Below are positions 41,296 through 50,926 of a DNA stretch of 64,000 nt, piece by piece. Made by a program: the position numbers and the translations under genes. The notes under the pieces were generated by a model, which did no database searches, was not told the origin of the DNA, and was given only the letters and a program-made list of their open reading frames with translations. The stretch is from Pyropia yezoensis (Eukaryota; Rhodophyta; Bangiophyceae; Bangiales; Bangiaceae). Within the stretch, counting starts at the first letter, position 1; each line of letters starts with the position of its first letter. The stretch covers positions 28,558,894 through 28,622,893 of the forward strand of contig CM020618.1 in the NCBI GenBank assembly GCA_009829735.1, read 5' to 3'.

Positions 41296-42138
41296 GCCCA
41301 CAGACACCGCCTCGTCATCGTCAGAGGCGCCCCCACCGCCGCCGGCCCCCCCGTCGCCCGCCACCGACGACGCGGCCGATGCAACAACAGACGGGGTGCC
41401 AAAGCCGCCCGCCAGGGGGGAATCGCTGCCATACAGCGGCGGTGAAGGCGCCGCCGACGAGGTCGGCGTGCACAGGCCCGACGGGGGGCGCCAGCCGCCG
41501 GCTGGCGGCGGCGGGGGAGCGGGGGTGGGCGCTGGGAAGCGCGTCGCGGCCGCCACGGGCCGCGGCGGCCCGGACGGGGGCATCCCTCCGCCGCCGCTAG
41601 CACCCAGCCGGTAGCCCACTCCGCATGGGCGCCCGTCTGGGCGGGGCGGCCGGCCGGGGGGCAGGGCGGGGGAGCCTCCCCAACCCGACCCCCCCCCTCC
41701 CATCCCCCCCACCATCATGGCCGCCGCCGCGACCGCCCCCTCCGACACGTACCGCCGGTGAAAAGCCGACAGGCTGGCACACGAGTCGAGGGCGGCCGCG
41801 ACGGCAGGTGCCACCCCTCCCTCCTCCCAGGAACCAGCCGGCGACCCCCCCTCCGCCGCCGCCGTCGCCGCCGCCGCGGCGGCCGCCACCCCCAGAGGGA
41901 ACAAGGCGGCGGGCGGTGGTGTCGGCAATGGGCGATCCGCCCCACCCCCCATCCCCCCCCAGACGCCGCCCTCCCCAGGGGGACCGGGGAAGTAGTCGCG
42001 CCGGATGAGCGCAGCCAGCGCGGACGCGTAGAGGTCGTTGGGAAGCACCACTGGCGCAGCGCCAGGCGCTCGCCGCCGCTTCGTGGGGGGGGGGGAAGGG
42101 AGGGACGGGCGCGCGTGCAGGAAGGGGGGGGTCGCCAT
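40927..42138 (-). CDS. ESS2/DGCR14-like protein (spliceosome-associated)
   Basis: 403 residues from MATPPFLHARPSLPS. The conserved part is N-terminal: VVLPNDLYASALAALIRRDYFP matches the ES2 signature (V-L-x-E/N-x-x-Y-x-x-x-L-x-x-I-I-x-R-D-Y-F-P), and SLSAFHRRYVSEGA matches the later 'L-x-x-F-x-x-x-x-T/V-S-E' block. ES2 proteins associate with spliceosomal C complexes in animals, yeast and plants. Most of the remainder is Gly/Pro/Ala low complexity with a SDDDEAVSV acidic patch. The usual C-terminal ES2 blocks (TPxxTWGxIxGTP-type, and the Arg-rich end) are not visible. Either they lie in an exon I cannot place, or this is a shortened lineage form. The family call is moderate because it rests on two short blocks. 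Confidence 0.55.
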
Positions 42139-42140
42139 CC

Positions 42141-42262
42141 CTACCTACCCGCCCACCCGCCCACCCACCCACCCACCCACCCGCCCACCCGCCACCCGCC
42201 CACCCGTCCACCCACCCACCCGCCCGCTCGCCCGCACGCCCGACTGCCCACCCGCCCACCAG
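42141..42262. repeat. CCCA/CCCG tetranucleotide simple repeat
   Basis: A run of ccca and cccg units, starting just upstream of the ESS2-like start codon, i.e. in its probable 5' leader or promoter. Confidence 0.9.
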
Positions 42263-43158
42263 CCCACCGGCCGCCCCCCCCCGCCGCCGTCCGACTTGGT
42301 GTTCGCCGCCAATCACCGCTTGGGGACGATACCGCGACGCGCACGGTGAAGGGAAGCACCGGCAACGGCCGCGCCGGGGGGTCTCTAGAGAAGAGAGGGC
42401 CCCGCGTCAACATTCACGAAGCAACGACGGAGCGAGGCAACAGCACGCACCTGAAACACGGTACCACCGGCCGGGGTTGGCTGACGTTGCCGGTGGGGGG
42501 GCCAAGGCAGGCCGCGGGAGGGGGCGGGCAGATGGACGGGCCGGCACGACGGGGGGGGGGGGGGGGGGGGGGGGCGGGCGGGGGGGAGGGGAGGGGGGAA
42601 GGCGGCGGCGAGGTGGGCGGGCGGAGAGCACGCAGCGCGGCAGCCGGTGGACCACGCACGTCGCGCTGGCCGGCGGCAGCGACGGCGTGTCGCGGCGCGC
42701 CCAAGACGGAACCGCGCGCTGTCGCGCTGGAGCGCGACCCGGCTGGCGCCCACCCCCCCGCGCAGCGACGGCGCCGCCGCACGAGCAGCGGCGAGCGCGC
42801 GCGTGCGGGGCCCGCCGTCCGCCGGGCCAGATCATATCCCCCCGCGGCCTCTCACTGTGATGGACCCGTCGGCGGGCGTCGCCGCGGCTGTGGCAGGTAG
42901 TCACCTGGCGGCACCTGGCCGAGGCGCGGCCCGGTTGCCTCAAGGGACGGCTGGGCCCGGAGTGTACGTATACATATTTGTATGGCACCGTTATCCCAGT
43001 TGAAGCATGACAGTATGAGCCAATCATATGCTGTTATTTCAAATACTAGCCAATGGCGTGTCGTGGTTACTTCTAATCGGTTGTGTTCCCATTTTACCTC
43101 ATTTCAATTTTGGGTATGTTGTGAGTGGACACTCGATAGATACCGCTCGAGGCGACGG

Positions 43159-43184
43159 GCCAGGCCCGGTTAACCGGGCCTGGC
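43159..43184. promoter_or_regulatory. perfect 26-bp palindrome
   Basis: gccaggcccggtt (43159-43171) is followed directly by its exact reverse complement aaccgggcctggc (43172-43184), with no spacer. It lies at the edge of the lower-GC island upstream of the methyltransferase gene, and could be a dimeric transcription-factor site or a cruciform. Confidence 0.7.
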
Positions 43185-43343
43185 GGTTCTACAGCGGACG
43201 CCCAGTATCACATACGCAGATTCTGCTGCGTGGGCAACCCCAGCGCCATCGTCAATCCCTCCGCCGCCTCATCCCCCCCTCTCCCTTCTCCCCTCCGCCT
43301 CCCCCTCGCCCCCCCGCTTGATTGCCTTTGCGGGCGCAGTGCC

Positions 43344-43873
43344 ATGTGCGGCGCCGCCGCGTGGGCGCCGCCCCCCCCGTCCAACGCCACGGCCGCCGCG
43401 CTCGGCCTGCGGGGAGCCGCCGCCGCCGCCTTTGCTGCGGCGGCGGCGCGGCCAGCCGCCCACCGCCTGCCGCCCCTGCGCCGCGCCGTCGCCGCCGCCA
43501 CCGACGCGCAGCCGCGGAGTGGCGTGCCGGGGGGAGGGGGGGGGGGGCGCTGGCACGTGACGGCGCCCCTGGCTGCGGGGGCGGCGGCTGGTGGGGCGGG
43601 CGGCGACGGCGGAGGTGGCGGCGGCGGTGGTGGTTGGGGCGGCGGCGGCGGCAGCGGGCGACGGACCGCGTCGTCGTCGTCAGCGGCGGCGGCCGCCGCA
43701 GCGGCGGCGGCCGCAGACGGGGAGACGGTGGTAACGTCGACCCAAAACGGGCGTGTCAAGTCCATCCGCCACCTCCTCCGCCGCCGCGTCAGGGAGCGGG
43801 AGGGGCTGCTGCTGCTCGAGGGCCACCGCCTGGTCGCCGACGCGCTGGCCAGTGCCGCTGCCAGGGACAATGA

Positions 43874-43904
<31 letters not shown>

Positions 43905-44636
43905 AGCGGCCCCATCCACACCATCCTTGCCACCCGCGAGGCGGCGGCGCGGCTGGCGCCCGCGCTGACCGCCGCCGCCGCTGGCGTCCCCCCCGGGGCG
44001 CTGCTGGTGGCCACCCCCGAGGTGGTTGCCTCTGTGTGCGACACGGTCACGCCCCAGGGGGTGGTGGCGGTGGTCGGCCGCCCCACCGGGGGCCTCCCCC
44101 CGCCCCCCGCCGCCGGGGACGACACCGGCGCCGACGGCGCCAGCCTCCTCCTCGCCCTCGATGGGGTGGGCGACCCGGGGAATGTAGGCACCCTGGTGCG
44201 GTCTGCTGCCGCGGCGGGCGCGGCGGGGGTGGTGCTGACCCGCGGCTGCGCCGACGTGTGGTCGCCAAAGGCGCTGCGGGCGGGCATGGGCGCGCAGCTG
44301 CGGCTGCCCGTCCAGGCGGGCCTCGACGCCCCCGCGGTGGTGGCGCTGGCGCGGGAGCGGCGGCTGGCGCTCCGCGTCGCCGATGGGGGGGGCGGGGTGC
44401 CGTACGATGGGGTTGACTGGCGGGCGCCCGCGCTGCTGGTGGTAGGGGGGGAGGCAGCGGGGCCGTCGGCGGAGCTGCTCGCCGCCGCGGATGAGGTGGT
44501 GGCCATCCCGCTGTTGGGGGGGGTGGAGAGCCTCAATGCTGCCGTTGCGGGGAGTGTCGTGCTGTACGAGGCACGGCGGCAGCGGTCGGCAGCGGGAGTG
44601 TCGGGGGGGGGGGCAAGCGGCGCACCCGTTTCGTGA
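43344..44636 (+). CDS. SpoU (TrmH/RlmB) 2'-O-ribose RNA methyltransferase
   Basis: The first ATG is at 43344 (MCGAAAWAP), giving 430 residues. An Ala/Arg-rich N-terminus without acidic residues looks like an organelle transit peptide, followed by a Gly-rich spacer. A SpoU substrate-binding domain begins near residue 130 (VTSTQNGRVKSIRHLL, EGHRLVADAL). The SPOUT catalytic domain follows with all three motifs: DGVGDPGNVGTLVRSA (motif 1, near residue 273), LLVVGGEAAG (motif 2) and IPLLGGVESLNAAVAGSVVL (motif 3, near 388). It should methylate a ribose 2'-OH in rRNA or tRNA using SAM; similarity is to bacterial TsnR/RlmB-like and organellar MRM enzymes. The exact nucleotide cannot be stated. It is convergent with SEC23. 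Confidence 0.9.
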
Positions 44637-44969
44637 CCCCCACTGGGCAACAGCGCACTGCGGGTGCTAGCTACAACAGGTAGGCGCGGCGGTGCCCCAC
44701 CGCTCAGGCCCGCTGCCACGGGGAATGGCCAGTCACTGCTACGTGGGTGTGGCGGCGGCGCCTGCGCTGGTGTCTTGTGCTAGCTGATGAACGGACGTAC
44801 ACACCATCAGTGTGGGGGTTCGCAGCCTTTTTGCTTGCGCAGGTGGAAACGCCAACTCCATTCGCTGCCCGTTCTCCCACCCGCCACGCACGCACCACGT
44901 CGACGGTCGTTGTACTCAGCTCTTGTTCAATTTCTGTTCGCTAAGTTTTGCCCGCGGCCCCACATGGCG
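44637..44969. other. convergent intergenic spacer
   Basis: 333 bp between the stop codons of the methyltransferase and SEC23, with moderate GC content towards SEC23 (ctcttgttcaatttctgttc near 44920). Probably the two 3' ends. Confidence 0.6.
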
Positions 44970-47324
44970 CTATTGTGGGGCAACAGCCAGCTTCTTCAGA
45001 TGGTCCATAAACACCTGCAAAGACACGTCGTCGGTGAAGATGAACGCGTCTGACTCGCTGCTCGCTCCGGTCTCTGCAGCGTGGTGATTGACACTGGGGT
45101 TGAGCTTGGCCAGCAGGAAGCGCGCCTGCGACGCCTGCGAACCGTACTGGTCGCACTCAATGTACCGCGCAAAAGGGAAGCGCTCCTCCAGGATGGCCGC
45201 CGCGTCCTCCTTGGGTGCCTGCAGCAGCAGGCGCAAGTGCTCGTTCTCTGGCTGGTCCGCGTAGCCGGCCTTGCGCCACTGCGCAATGCTGTCCCCGTGG
45301 AAGACAATGACATAGAAGAACGAGTCCAGCAGCAAGAGCCGGTTGGGCGACACCGACGCCACGTCCAACAGCACCGGCTCAGGGGGCGCCTCAAGGGTGT
45401 ACGCCATCAGCGTCGGCTGGATCATCAGCAGCCCATTGGTCGTGTTCTCCCGGTTCAAGTAGGACCGGTAAAAGGCCGTCTCGTCGGGGGAGGAGTTGAA
45501 GACCTGCAGGAACTGAGACCGCCGCAGGTTGAACATGAACTGGGGGTACAGGGACATGTTGGGTGACAATGCAAAAGTGTCGGGAGCGTCCTTCTCATAG
45601 GACGCAAACCGCGCGCACAGGCGGATGAGCATCCGGTCCACCCACCGCAGAATGTCAAACGCCTCCTCGTTCTCCGTCTTGTACACGGCCATCCGGGCAA
45701 GCAGCACTGCTGCTGCCTCCTGGTCAAAGCCCGACGCCAGGTCCGCAACGTTGTTGCCATCCGTCCAGTGTCCTGCAATTGTGGACACACGCATCCGGTA
45801 CTGGCCGCTGCCGTGCTGGTAGCGCGTCGTATACTGCACGTACCGATATTGGCCCTCAGGGATGGGCGTCGAGTGCTGGTTGACCACCTCAAAGTAGATC
45901 GCAAGGGAGGTGTTGGGGTCCAGTGAACACAGGCGCCATGCGCTAGTGCCCCCAATACCCACTTCCATATCCTGTGACACGGACGGGGAGGCCTTGCCCA
46001 GCGATGCCACACCGCCAATAACACCGGCGACCTTGAATTCCCGCGACGTGAGCACCTCAAAGGTGGCCTGGAAGCCCATGTCCAGCGCCGGCGCACCTCC
46101 CTCTACGGATGATGCCTGGAAGAACTTCTCAAACGAGCGCTTGAACATCGGGTGGCGAAAGGATTCGGACTGGATGAACACGCCACCCGTGCGATCCACA
46201 CAGCTCTTCATCTCGTACGAGCCAACCTGATCGAGCGCACAAGCCCACACATCCACGGTATGGCCCGCGTTGACCGCCCGCGCGGCAATGGCGTCGTAGG
46301 TCTTGAGGGCCGACTTGTGAAACGGCGCATTGTCCTTGTCAATATCCGAGTGGGAGCGCACGGCGTCCCCCTGCTCCAGCGCCACCACCGCCCCAGGCTC
46401 CACCGTCGCGGGCCCGCCAAGCAGCAGCTCTACCCGCGCGCCAATGCTCGCCGCGCCCGACTCTAGTACCGCTACCGCCACCGACAGAGCGCCCGCAGTA
46501 GCTCGCTGCGGTCGTTGGTTCTCCGGCACGGGCCACGCATCCGGTGCCAACTCCTCCAGCACGCTCGTCAGCCCAAACTCACACTCCGCCACAGGCTGCA
46601 GGAAGCGGGCGGCCGCGATCAGGCCCGGGTGACGGCCAGCAGGGCCCGCCGCTGGCGCCACGGGCGCCGCTCCCGCCCCCGACGCAGACTTGGCGCCCCC
46701 GGCACCCGCCCCAGGCACGGGCGTGACACCCAGGAGCCGCTGGATGGCATCCGCGGCGTACGGCTTGTCTCCCCGCAGCACGTACGCCTTGCCAATTTCG
46801 GCCTCGGCCAGCACGTGCACGTGGACGTTGCGGCCAAAGGTGATGAGGCCGACAATCACATCGGGCGGGAGCAGGGAGAGCGCCTTGACGATGTAGCCCT
46901 TGGCGGCATCCAGCTCTGCCACCGACACGCACACGTCGAGCACAAAATACAGCACGGGCGGGGGCGCCGCGTGCCGCGGCAGCGCGTACTCGACGGTGGT
47001 AAAGTCGGGGATGAGCTCCGCCGGCAAGTTGGTCTCCGTGATCCCCGCATAATGCGGCGGCAGCGCGTTGCGGGAGTAGCAAAACGGGCAGGCCCACTGC
47101 TGGGAGCGCACGTCCACCCGAGCGTACGGGTTGAGGATGCAGCTGCACGTCTTGCACGCGACGGGCTCGTACGGGAGCAGCGCGGGTAGGCGCGCCAGCT
47201 TCTTCAGCGGCGTGTACATGCACCCGAACGGCACGACGCAGCGGGTCGCGTCGAGGCGAGACGACGGCCACGTCATCCACGACCATCGGGCGCCATCGTG
47301 CTCCTCCACCTGGGAAAAGTCCAT
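44970..47324 (-). CDS. SEC23: SEC23, COPII inner-coat GTPase-activating subunit
   Basis: 785 residues from [11 protein letters not shown] in one uninterrupted frame, the usual SEC23 length. The zinc finger is intact (Cys57, Cys60, Cys79, Cys82: [11 protein letters not shown]...[10 protein letters not shown]). The vWA-type trunk ([20 protein letters not shown]), helical domain and gelsolin-like end ([20 protein letters not shown], then [12 protein letters not shown] with the arginine-containing loop) are in order. SEC23 binds SEC24, stimulates Sar1 GTP hydrolysis and forms the inner coat of ER-to-Golgi vesicles. An extra SQA triplet precedes the conserved ARFLL: a 9-bp tandem duplication (45123-45140) makes GSQASQARF where the family has GSQARF. 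The upstream region is shared with the divergent BAR-protein gene, another membrane-curvature factor. Confidence 0.97.
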   Translation of the reverse strand: MDFSQVEEHDGARWSWMTWPSSRLDATRCVVPFGCMYTPLKKLARLPALLPYEPVACKTCSCILNPYARVDVRSQQWACPFCYSRNALPPHYAGITETNLPAELIPDFTTVEYALPRHAAPPPVLYFVLDVCVSVAELDAAKGYIVKALSLLPPDVIVGLITFGRNVHVHVLAEAEIGKAYVLRGDKPYAADAIQRLLGVTPVPGAGAGGAKSASGAGAAPVAPAAGPAGRHPGLIAAARFLQPVAECEFGLTSVLEELAPDAWPVPENQRPQRATAGALSVAVAVLESGAASIGARVELLLGGPATVEPGAVVALEQGDAVRSHSDIDKDNAPFHKSALKTYDAIAARAVNAGHTVDVWACALDQVGSYEMKSCVDRTGGVFIQSESFRHPMFKRSFEKFFQASSVEGGAPALDMGFQATFEVLTSREFKVAGVIGGVASLGKASPSVSQDMEVGIGGTSAWRLCSLDPNTSLAIYFEVVNQHSTPIPEGQYRYVQYTTRYQHGSGQYRMRVSTIAGHWTDGNNVADLASGFDQEAAAVLLARMAVYKTENEEAFDILRWVDRMLIRLCARFASYEKDAPDTFALSPNMSLYPQFMFNLRRSQFLQVFNSSPDETAFYRSYLNRENTTNGLLMIQPTLMAYTLEAPPEPVLLDVASVSPNRLLLLDSFFYVIVFHGDSIAQWRKAGYADQPENEHLRLLLQAPKEDAAAILEERFPFARYIECDQYGSQASQARFLLAKLNPSVNHHAAETGASSESDAFIFTDDVSLQVFMDHLKKLAVAPQ
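45123..45140. repeat. 9-bp in-frame tandem duplication in SEC23
   Basis: cgcctgcga occurs twice back to back (45123-45131, 45132-45140) and duplicates three codons (SQA) in the gelsolin-like domain. Confidence 0.85.
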
Positions 47325-48545
47325 GGCGATGGGGCGGCAGCCGCGGCGCGCGCCGGCGCCACGTGCGTAGACGAGCCCCGCAGCTGGCAAGAGACGGGAA
47401 GAGGGGGATCGGTGGTGCAACGCGGGTGTGCGCGTCCCGCTGTCCGCAGAGGTGCGCCTGCCAGGGCGGGCAACCGCACCGAGTGCCCCGAGCCTGTCAC
47501 ACCAACGTCGGTGTGCGCACCGACCGACAGTCCCGCCCGCGAAGACGCGCCTGGTAGGCACAACACGGACCCGCTCGCTGTCCTTGTCGTAAATGTTCCA
47601 ACGCTGTCAGCAGAGCGAAAAGAGTGGCCCGAGGAAGTACAGTATTGTACGTGGCCAACTATATTGGTCCGCCAACTCAAAACAATTATACAGTGGACAC
47701 AAGAAACATTGTCCTCAACTTAGCCGATGGTTTCATCGTCATCACCATCGCATGGCGCGAAGCGCTGGGCAGCCGTTTCAACTCGGGCGAGCCCCTCCGC
47801 CCCATCCGCTCCGGCTGTGTGTGTACACTTCCCGCCACTTTTGACGACCGCCCGGCACCCAGACGATCTACCCGCCCGCCCGTCACAACGGGCCGCTTGG
47901 CGGGATGTGGAAGCCGCGGCGGGCTTTCCCCCCCACCCCGCCGCGGCGACGCCGCCGGCCGGCGGGCACACCCCCTACCAGCAAGCTTGCCAGGGCGGCG
48001 GGTGGGTGTCGGTCGGTACTCTCCCTGCGGGCCGCCCGCGCGCCTGTGCCGGGGCGTGTGCAGGGAGCGTGCGCAGGCTTCGGCCGCGAGCGCGGCTGGG
48101 GGGGGGGGTGGTGACAGCGCTTGGGCACGTCCCAAGCCATGCGTGGCCCCCTCGCTTTTTGCCGGTCCGTCTGTCTACCTGCGAGCTCGGTGTCGCCCTG
48201 GTTGTGTTCACGGCAGACCTCCCCCCCTCGGCTGCCGCCGCTACCCCGCGTGACGACGTCGCTGTGCGCTTGACGACATCCCCTCGACCCCCACCCGTGC
48301 GGCTAGTCATTCAATCCCCCTGTCCCCCCGTGCTCTCCACCACGCTCCTCGTGCGTGCCCCCCTCTCGTAGCTCGCCGCTGTTTGACTGGTTCATCTCCC
48401 CACCCCCTCAGCACCCCTCTTCCACCCACGCCCTCGTCCTGTGCTCCACTCCCCCTTCATTTCTTGGTTGGACCGCACGTCTCGCTGGCCCGCCATCCCA
48501 CACCCTCGGCCCTTCCCCCCCCCCCTCCCTCCCATCTCTGCCACG
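47325..48545. promoter_or_regulatory. divergent region between SEC23 and the BAR-protein gene
   Basis: It contains an AT-rich island at about 47630-47760 (e.g. acaattatacagtggacaca), about 300 bp upstream of SEC23, followed by GC-rich DNA towards the BAR gene. No conserved coding sequence; a plus-strand open frame through the island is not supported. Confidence 0.45.
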
Positions 48546-49358
48546 ATGCTGCATTCTACAAAGCGGGCGCTGCTGCGCCCCCTCCACCTGTCTGCCCCCC
48601 TCGACGAGGACGTGGCGGCATGGCAGCAGAAGCTGTCCAACGTGTCGGCCGCCCTGTCAGCCGCGTCTGCGTCGCTGGTGGCGCAGCGCCGGGACTGGGC
48701 GCGCCTCTTCACCACCGCCGACACCTTCGCGTCGGACCTCCACACCCTCTACCCCAATGACGATGACGTGCGGGCGCTGGGCAAGCGCAGCCGCACCGCC
48801 ACGGCGGGGCTCCTCGCGGGCCTTGCCGCCGTCGACGGCCCCGCCGTTGACGGCGCCGGCGGCGGGGGCGGCGGAGGCCCCGGCGCCACCGGCCCCGCCC
48901 CCCCGCCGCCGACCGTCGCGCCCGCCGCGCCGTCGGCGGCGGGCATGCGGGCGGCGTCGGCGGCCGAGGCGGCGGCCGCCGCCCACCGGACGGTCAAGGC
49001 GTACCTGCAGGAGATTGACACGCTGACGCGGGAGTACCCCAAGGTGGCCGCCGCGCGGCGGGACGTGGAGGCGTACGAGCGCAAGGTGGAGGCGCTGCTG
49101 GGCAAGCGGCGGGTGGACGATGCCAAGGTTGCCCGCAACGAGGACAAGAAGGACGTGTGTGAGCAGACGTACGTGACGCTCAAGGAGGCGCTGCTGGAGC
49201 GCATGCAGGGGACGTACGCCAAACACCCGGCGGTGTTCAAGGCCGCTTTTGCGGGCTTCTTTTGCAGCTGGGAGGAGTGCAAGGAGCGGTCCGAGGCGGC
49301 GCTGGGCGACCTGGGCGTCGTCGCCCGCTCGTTGGCCCGCCGGGGTGGGGGGGCGTGA
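48546..49358 (+). CDS. BAR-domain (amphiphysin/Rvs/BIN-like) membrane-curvature protein
   Basis: 270 residues, starting at MLHSTKRALLRPLHLS, where helical composition begins. Helix-rich segments flank a Gly/Pro/Ala linker. The first (DVAAWQQKLSNVSAALSAAS to DDVRALGKRSRTA) and the later charged helices (AYLQEIDTLTREYPKVAAAR, RDVEAYERKVEALLGKRRVD, KVARNEDKKDVCEQTYVTLK) have the BAR pattern. AFAGFFCSWEECKERS ends the last helix. BAR dimers bind and bend membranes in endocytosis and trafficking. There is no SH3 domain at the C-terminus, so it resembles Rvs161-type or BIN-short forms. The linker replaces the usual tight turn between helices 1 and 2. Confidence 0.75.
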   Translation: MLHSTKRALLRPLHLSAPLDEDVAAWQQKLSNVSAALSAASASLVAQRRDWARLFTTADTFASDLHTLYPNDDDVRALGKRSRTATAGLLAGLAAVDGPAVDGAGGGGGGGPGATGPAPPPPTVAPAAPSAAGMRAASAAEAAAAAHRTVKAYLQEIDTLTREYPKVAAARRDVEAYERKVEALLGKRRVDDAKVARNEDKKDVCEQTYVTLKEALLERMQGTYAKHPAVFKAAFAGFFCSWEECKERSEAALGDLGVVARSLARRGGGA

Positions 49359-50191
49359 TAGGAGGGGGGGGGGTGGCGCGTGGGGGTGGCGGACCGGGAG
49401 GGGGGGGGCGTCCCGGGATGGGCGCGCTCAAGCGGCGCGAGCAGGGTGTCAAGGGCGGGGGTGGGGCCTTCAGGGGGGGGGAGGGGGGGGCAGGGGGGAG
49501 CGCGCGGGGGGGGGGAAGCAGCCCCGCGGTGGGTTCACTTTAGAGGCTTGTATAGGTATGGGATTGAGGCGGGTGTTTTTACTCTTCTGAGACAGCTCTT
49601 GTCTTTGACGCTGTGTGTGGAGGACGCGCGGGTGCAGGACGCGCGGGCGGGGGGGAAGGGCTGAAAAGGGGCGTCGCTGCTCGTAAGCTATCGCCCGCGG
49701 CCTACGTCCTCCGTCGCTGCTACGGCGGCCGTGGCGGCACGGCCGGCGCCTGGCCAACCACCCCGCCGCGTCTCTGGTTGGGCGGCCCCGGCAGTGGGGC
49801 GGGGGGTGGCGGCAGGCCGGCCGGCCGGTCGGCCGCCACCCGCATGGCGGGGAAATGCGCCAGCGGGCTGGGTGTGGAGCCGCAGCAGCCGTCGGCGCAA
49901 CGGCCCGCCGACATACTAGCGTGATAGTGCAGGGGAGCCCACAGTCTTCTTGGGGCATCGAGGGAGTCTGCCGCAGTTGGGGATGATCCGCCCTTGATTC
50001 GGAACACTGGAAAGGGAATCGCCAGTCACCCCGCGTCCTCGTCCCCACCTCCCGTCACCGCGCCCCCGGCCTACCCATCCTCCCCCCGCCACCCCCCCCC
50101 AGCAGCACCCACCCCCGCTCCCACAACGACACTAACTACTCCCCACATCCACCCCCCCCCCCCCCCCCCTCAGCGGCGCCTCTGCCCTCTC
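49359..50191. other. intergenic region
   Basis: 3' flank of the BAR gene with G-rich tracts, a moderate-GC patch at 49540-49620, and C-rich DNA (including a long C tract at 50152-50169) immediately before the LYR gene. A tcag acceptor-like site at 50169-50172 could end an upstream non-coding exon. No other gene. Confidence 0.5.
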
Positions 50192-50694
50192 ATGGCCCCC
50201 CCCACGCCGCCATCCCCCATCACGCGGGGGGACCTGCGGCAGCTCTACCGCGCGCTGCTGCGCGCGCACGCGGCGGTGGGGTCGGCGGCGGCGGTGGCGG
50301 CGCCACTGCCGCCACCACCGTCGGCGGCCGCCACCCTTGCCGCCTACCGCACTGCACTGTACGTACGCTGGCGGGGGGGGGGGGGAGGGGGGGGGGGGGT
50401 GGGTGGGGCAGCCGCGCTCCTTTGGGTGGTGGGTCCATTGACGTGAGTCTTGCGGGGGGGGAGGCGGCAGGGGGGGGCTCTTTTGCGTCTGTTGCTCTGT
50501 CGCCCTGGTGGCTGACGTGTCTTTTCTTTTGGCGCTGGCCCTTGGTGTGCCGTCAGGCTGCCTCCATCGCCCTGATCACCGCCTGCGCCCTTGCCCGTCG
50601 CCATTCCTTTTCTTCCCCTCTTGCCGCTGTTTTCATGGCGCTGGGTGGACTCTCTGGGTCAATGACGGCGCGCGCCTCGTCGTCCTGCCCCCTT

Positions 50695-50727
<33 letters not shown>

Positions 50728-50926
50728 CCCGCTCCCCCTTTGCAGGCGCGAGCGGGACCCTGCCGCCGCTCGCCGCCGCTACTACGACGGCCTCCACCAG
50801 CTGGGCGCCGCCAAGCGGGCGGCCGCGCTGGCCAAGCTGCTGGACGGCGCCCCCGCCGTGGCGGCGCCACCGGCATCGCGCCCAGACGCGGGCGCGGCGG
50901 GGGGGGCTCCGCCCAACGCACTGTGA
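50192..50926 (+). CDS. LYR-motif protein (mitochondrial assembly-factor family), two exons
   Basis: Exon 1 is 50192-50358 and exon 2 is 50746-50926. The 387-bp GT-AG intron (donor gtacgt, acceptor tttgcag) restores the frame across AYRTAL/RERDPAA. The 115-residue product has the LYR signature near the N-terminus (RGDLRQLYRALLRAHA) followed by short helices (AARRRYYDGLHQLGAAKRAA). LYRM proteins are small mitochondrial factors that bind acyl-ACP and help assemble Fe-S enzymes or respiratory complexes. The subfamily (ISD11, SDHAF1/3, LYRM7 and others) cannot be chosen. The C-terminus is an Ala/Pro-rich tail. The intron carries long G and C runs. Its length and splice sites match the other introns in the window. 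Confidence 0.6.

Larger units (their letters stand above)
42139..43343. promoter_or_regulatory. divergent region between ESS2-like and SpoU methyltransferase genes
   Basis: It contains a CCCA/CCCG simple repeat, a long G tract near 42550-42572, a lower-GC island (about 42960-43160) and a perfect 26-bp palindrome at 43159-43184. The island and palindrome lie 160-380 bp upstream of the methyltransferase start and are the best promoter candidates. Confidence 0.45.
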
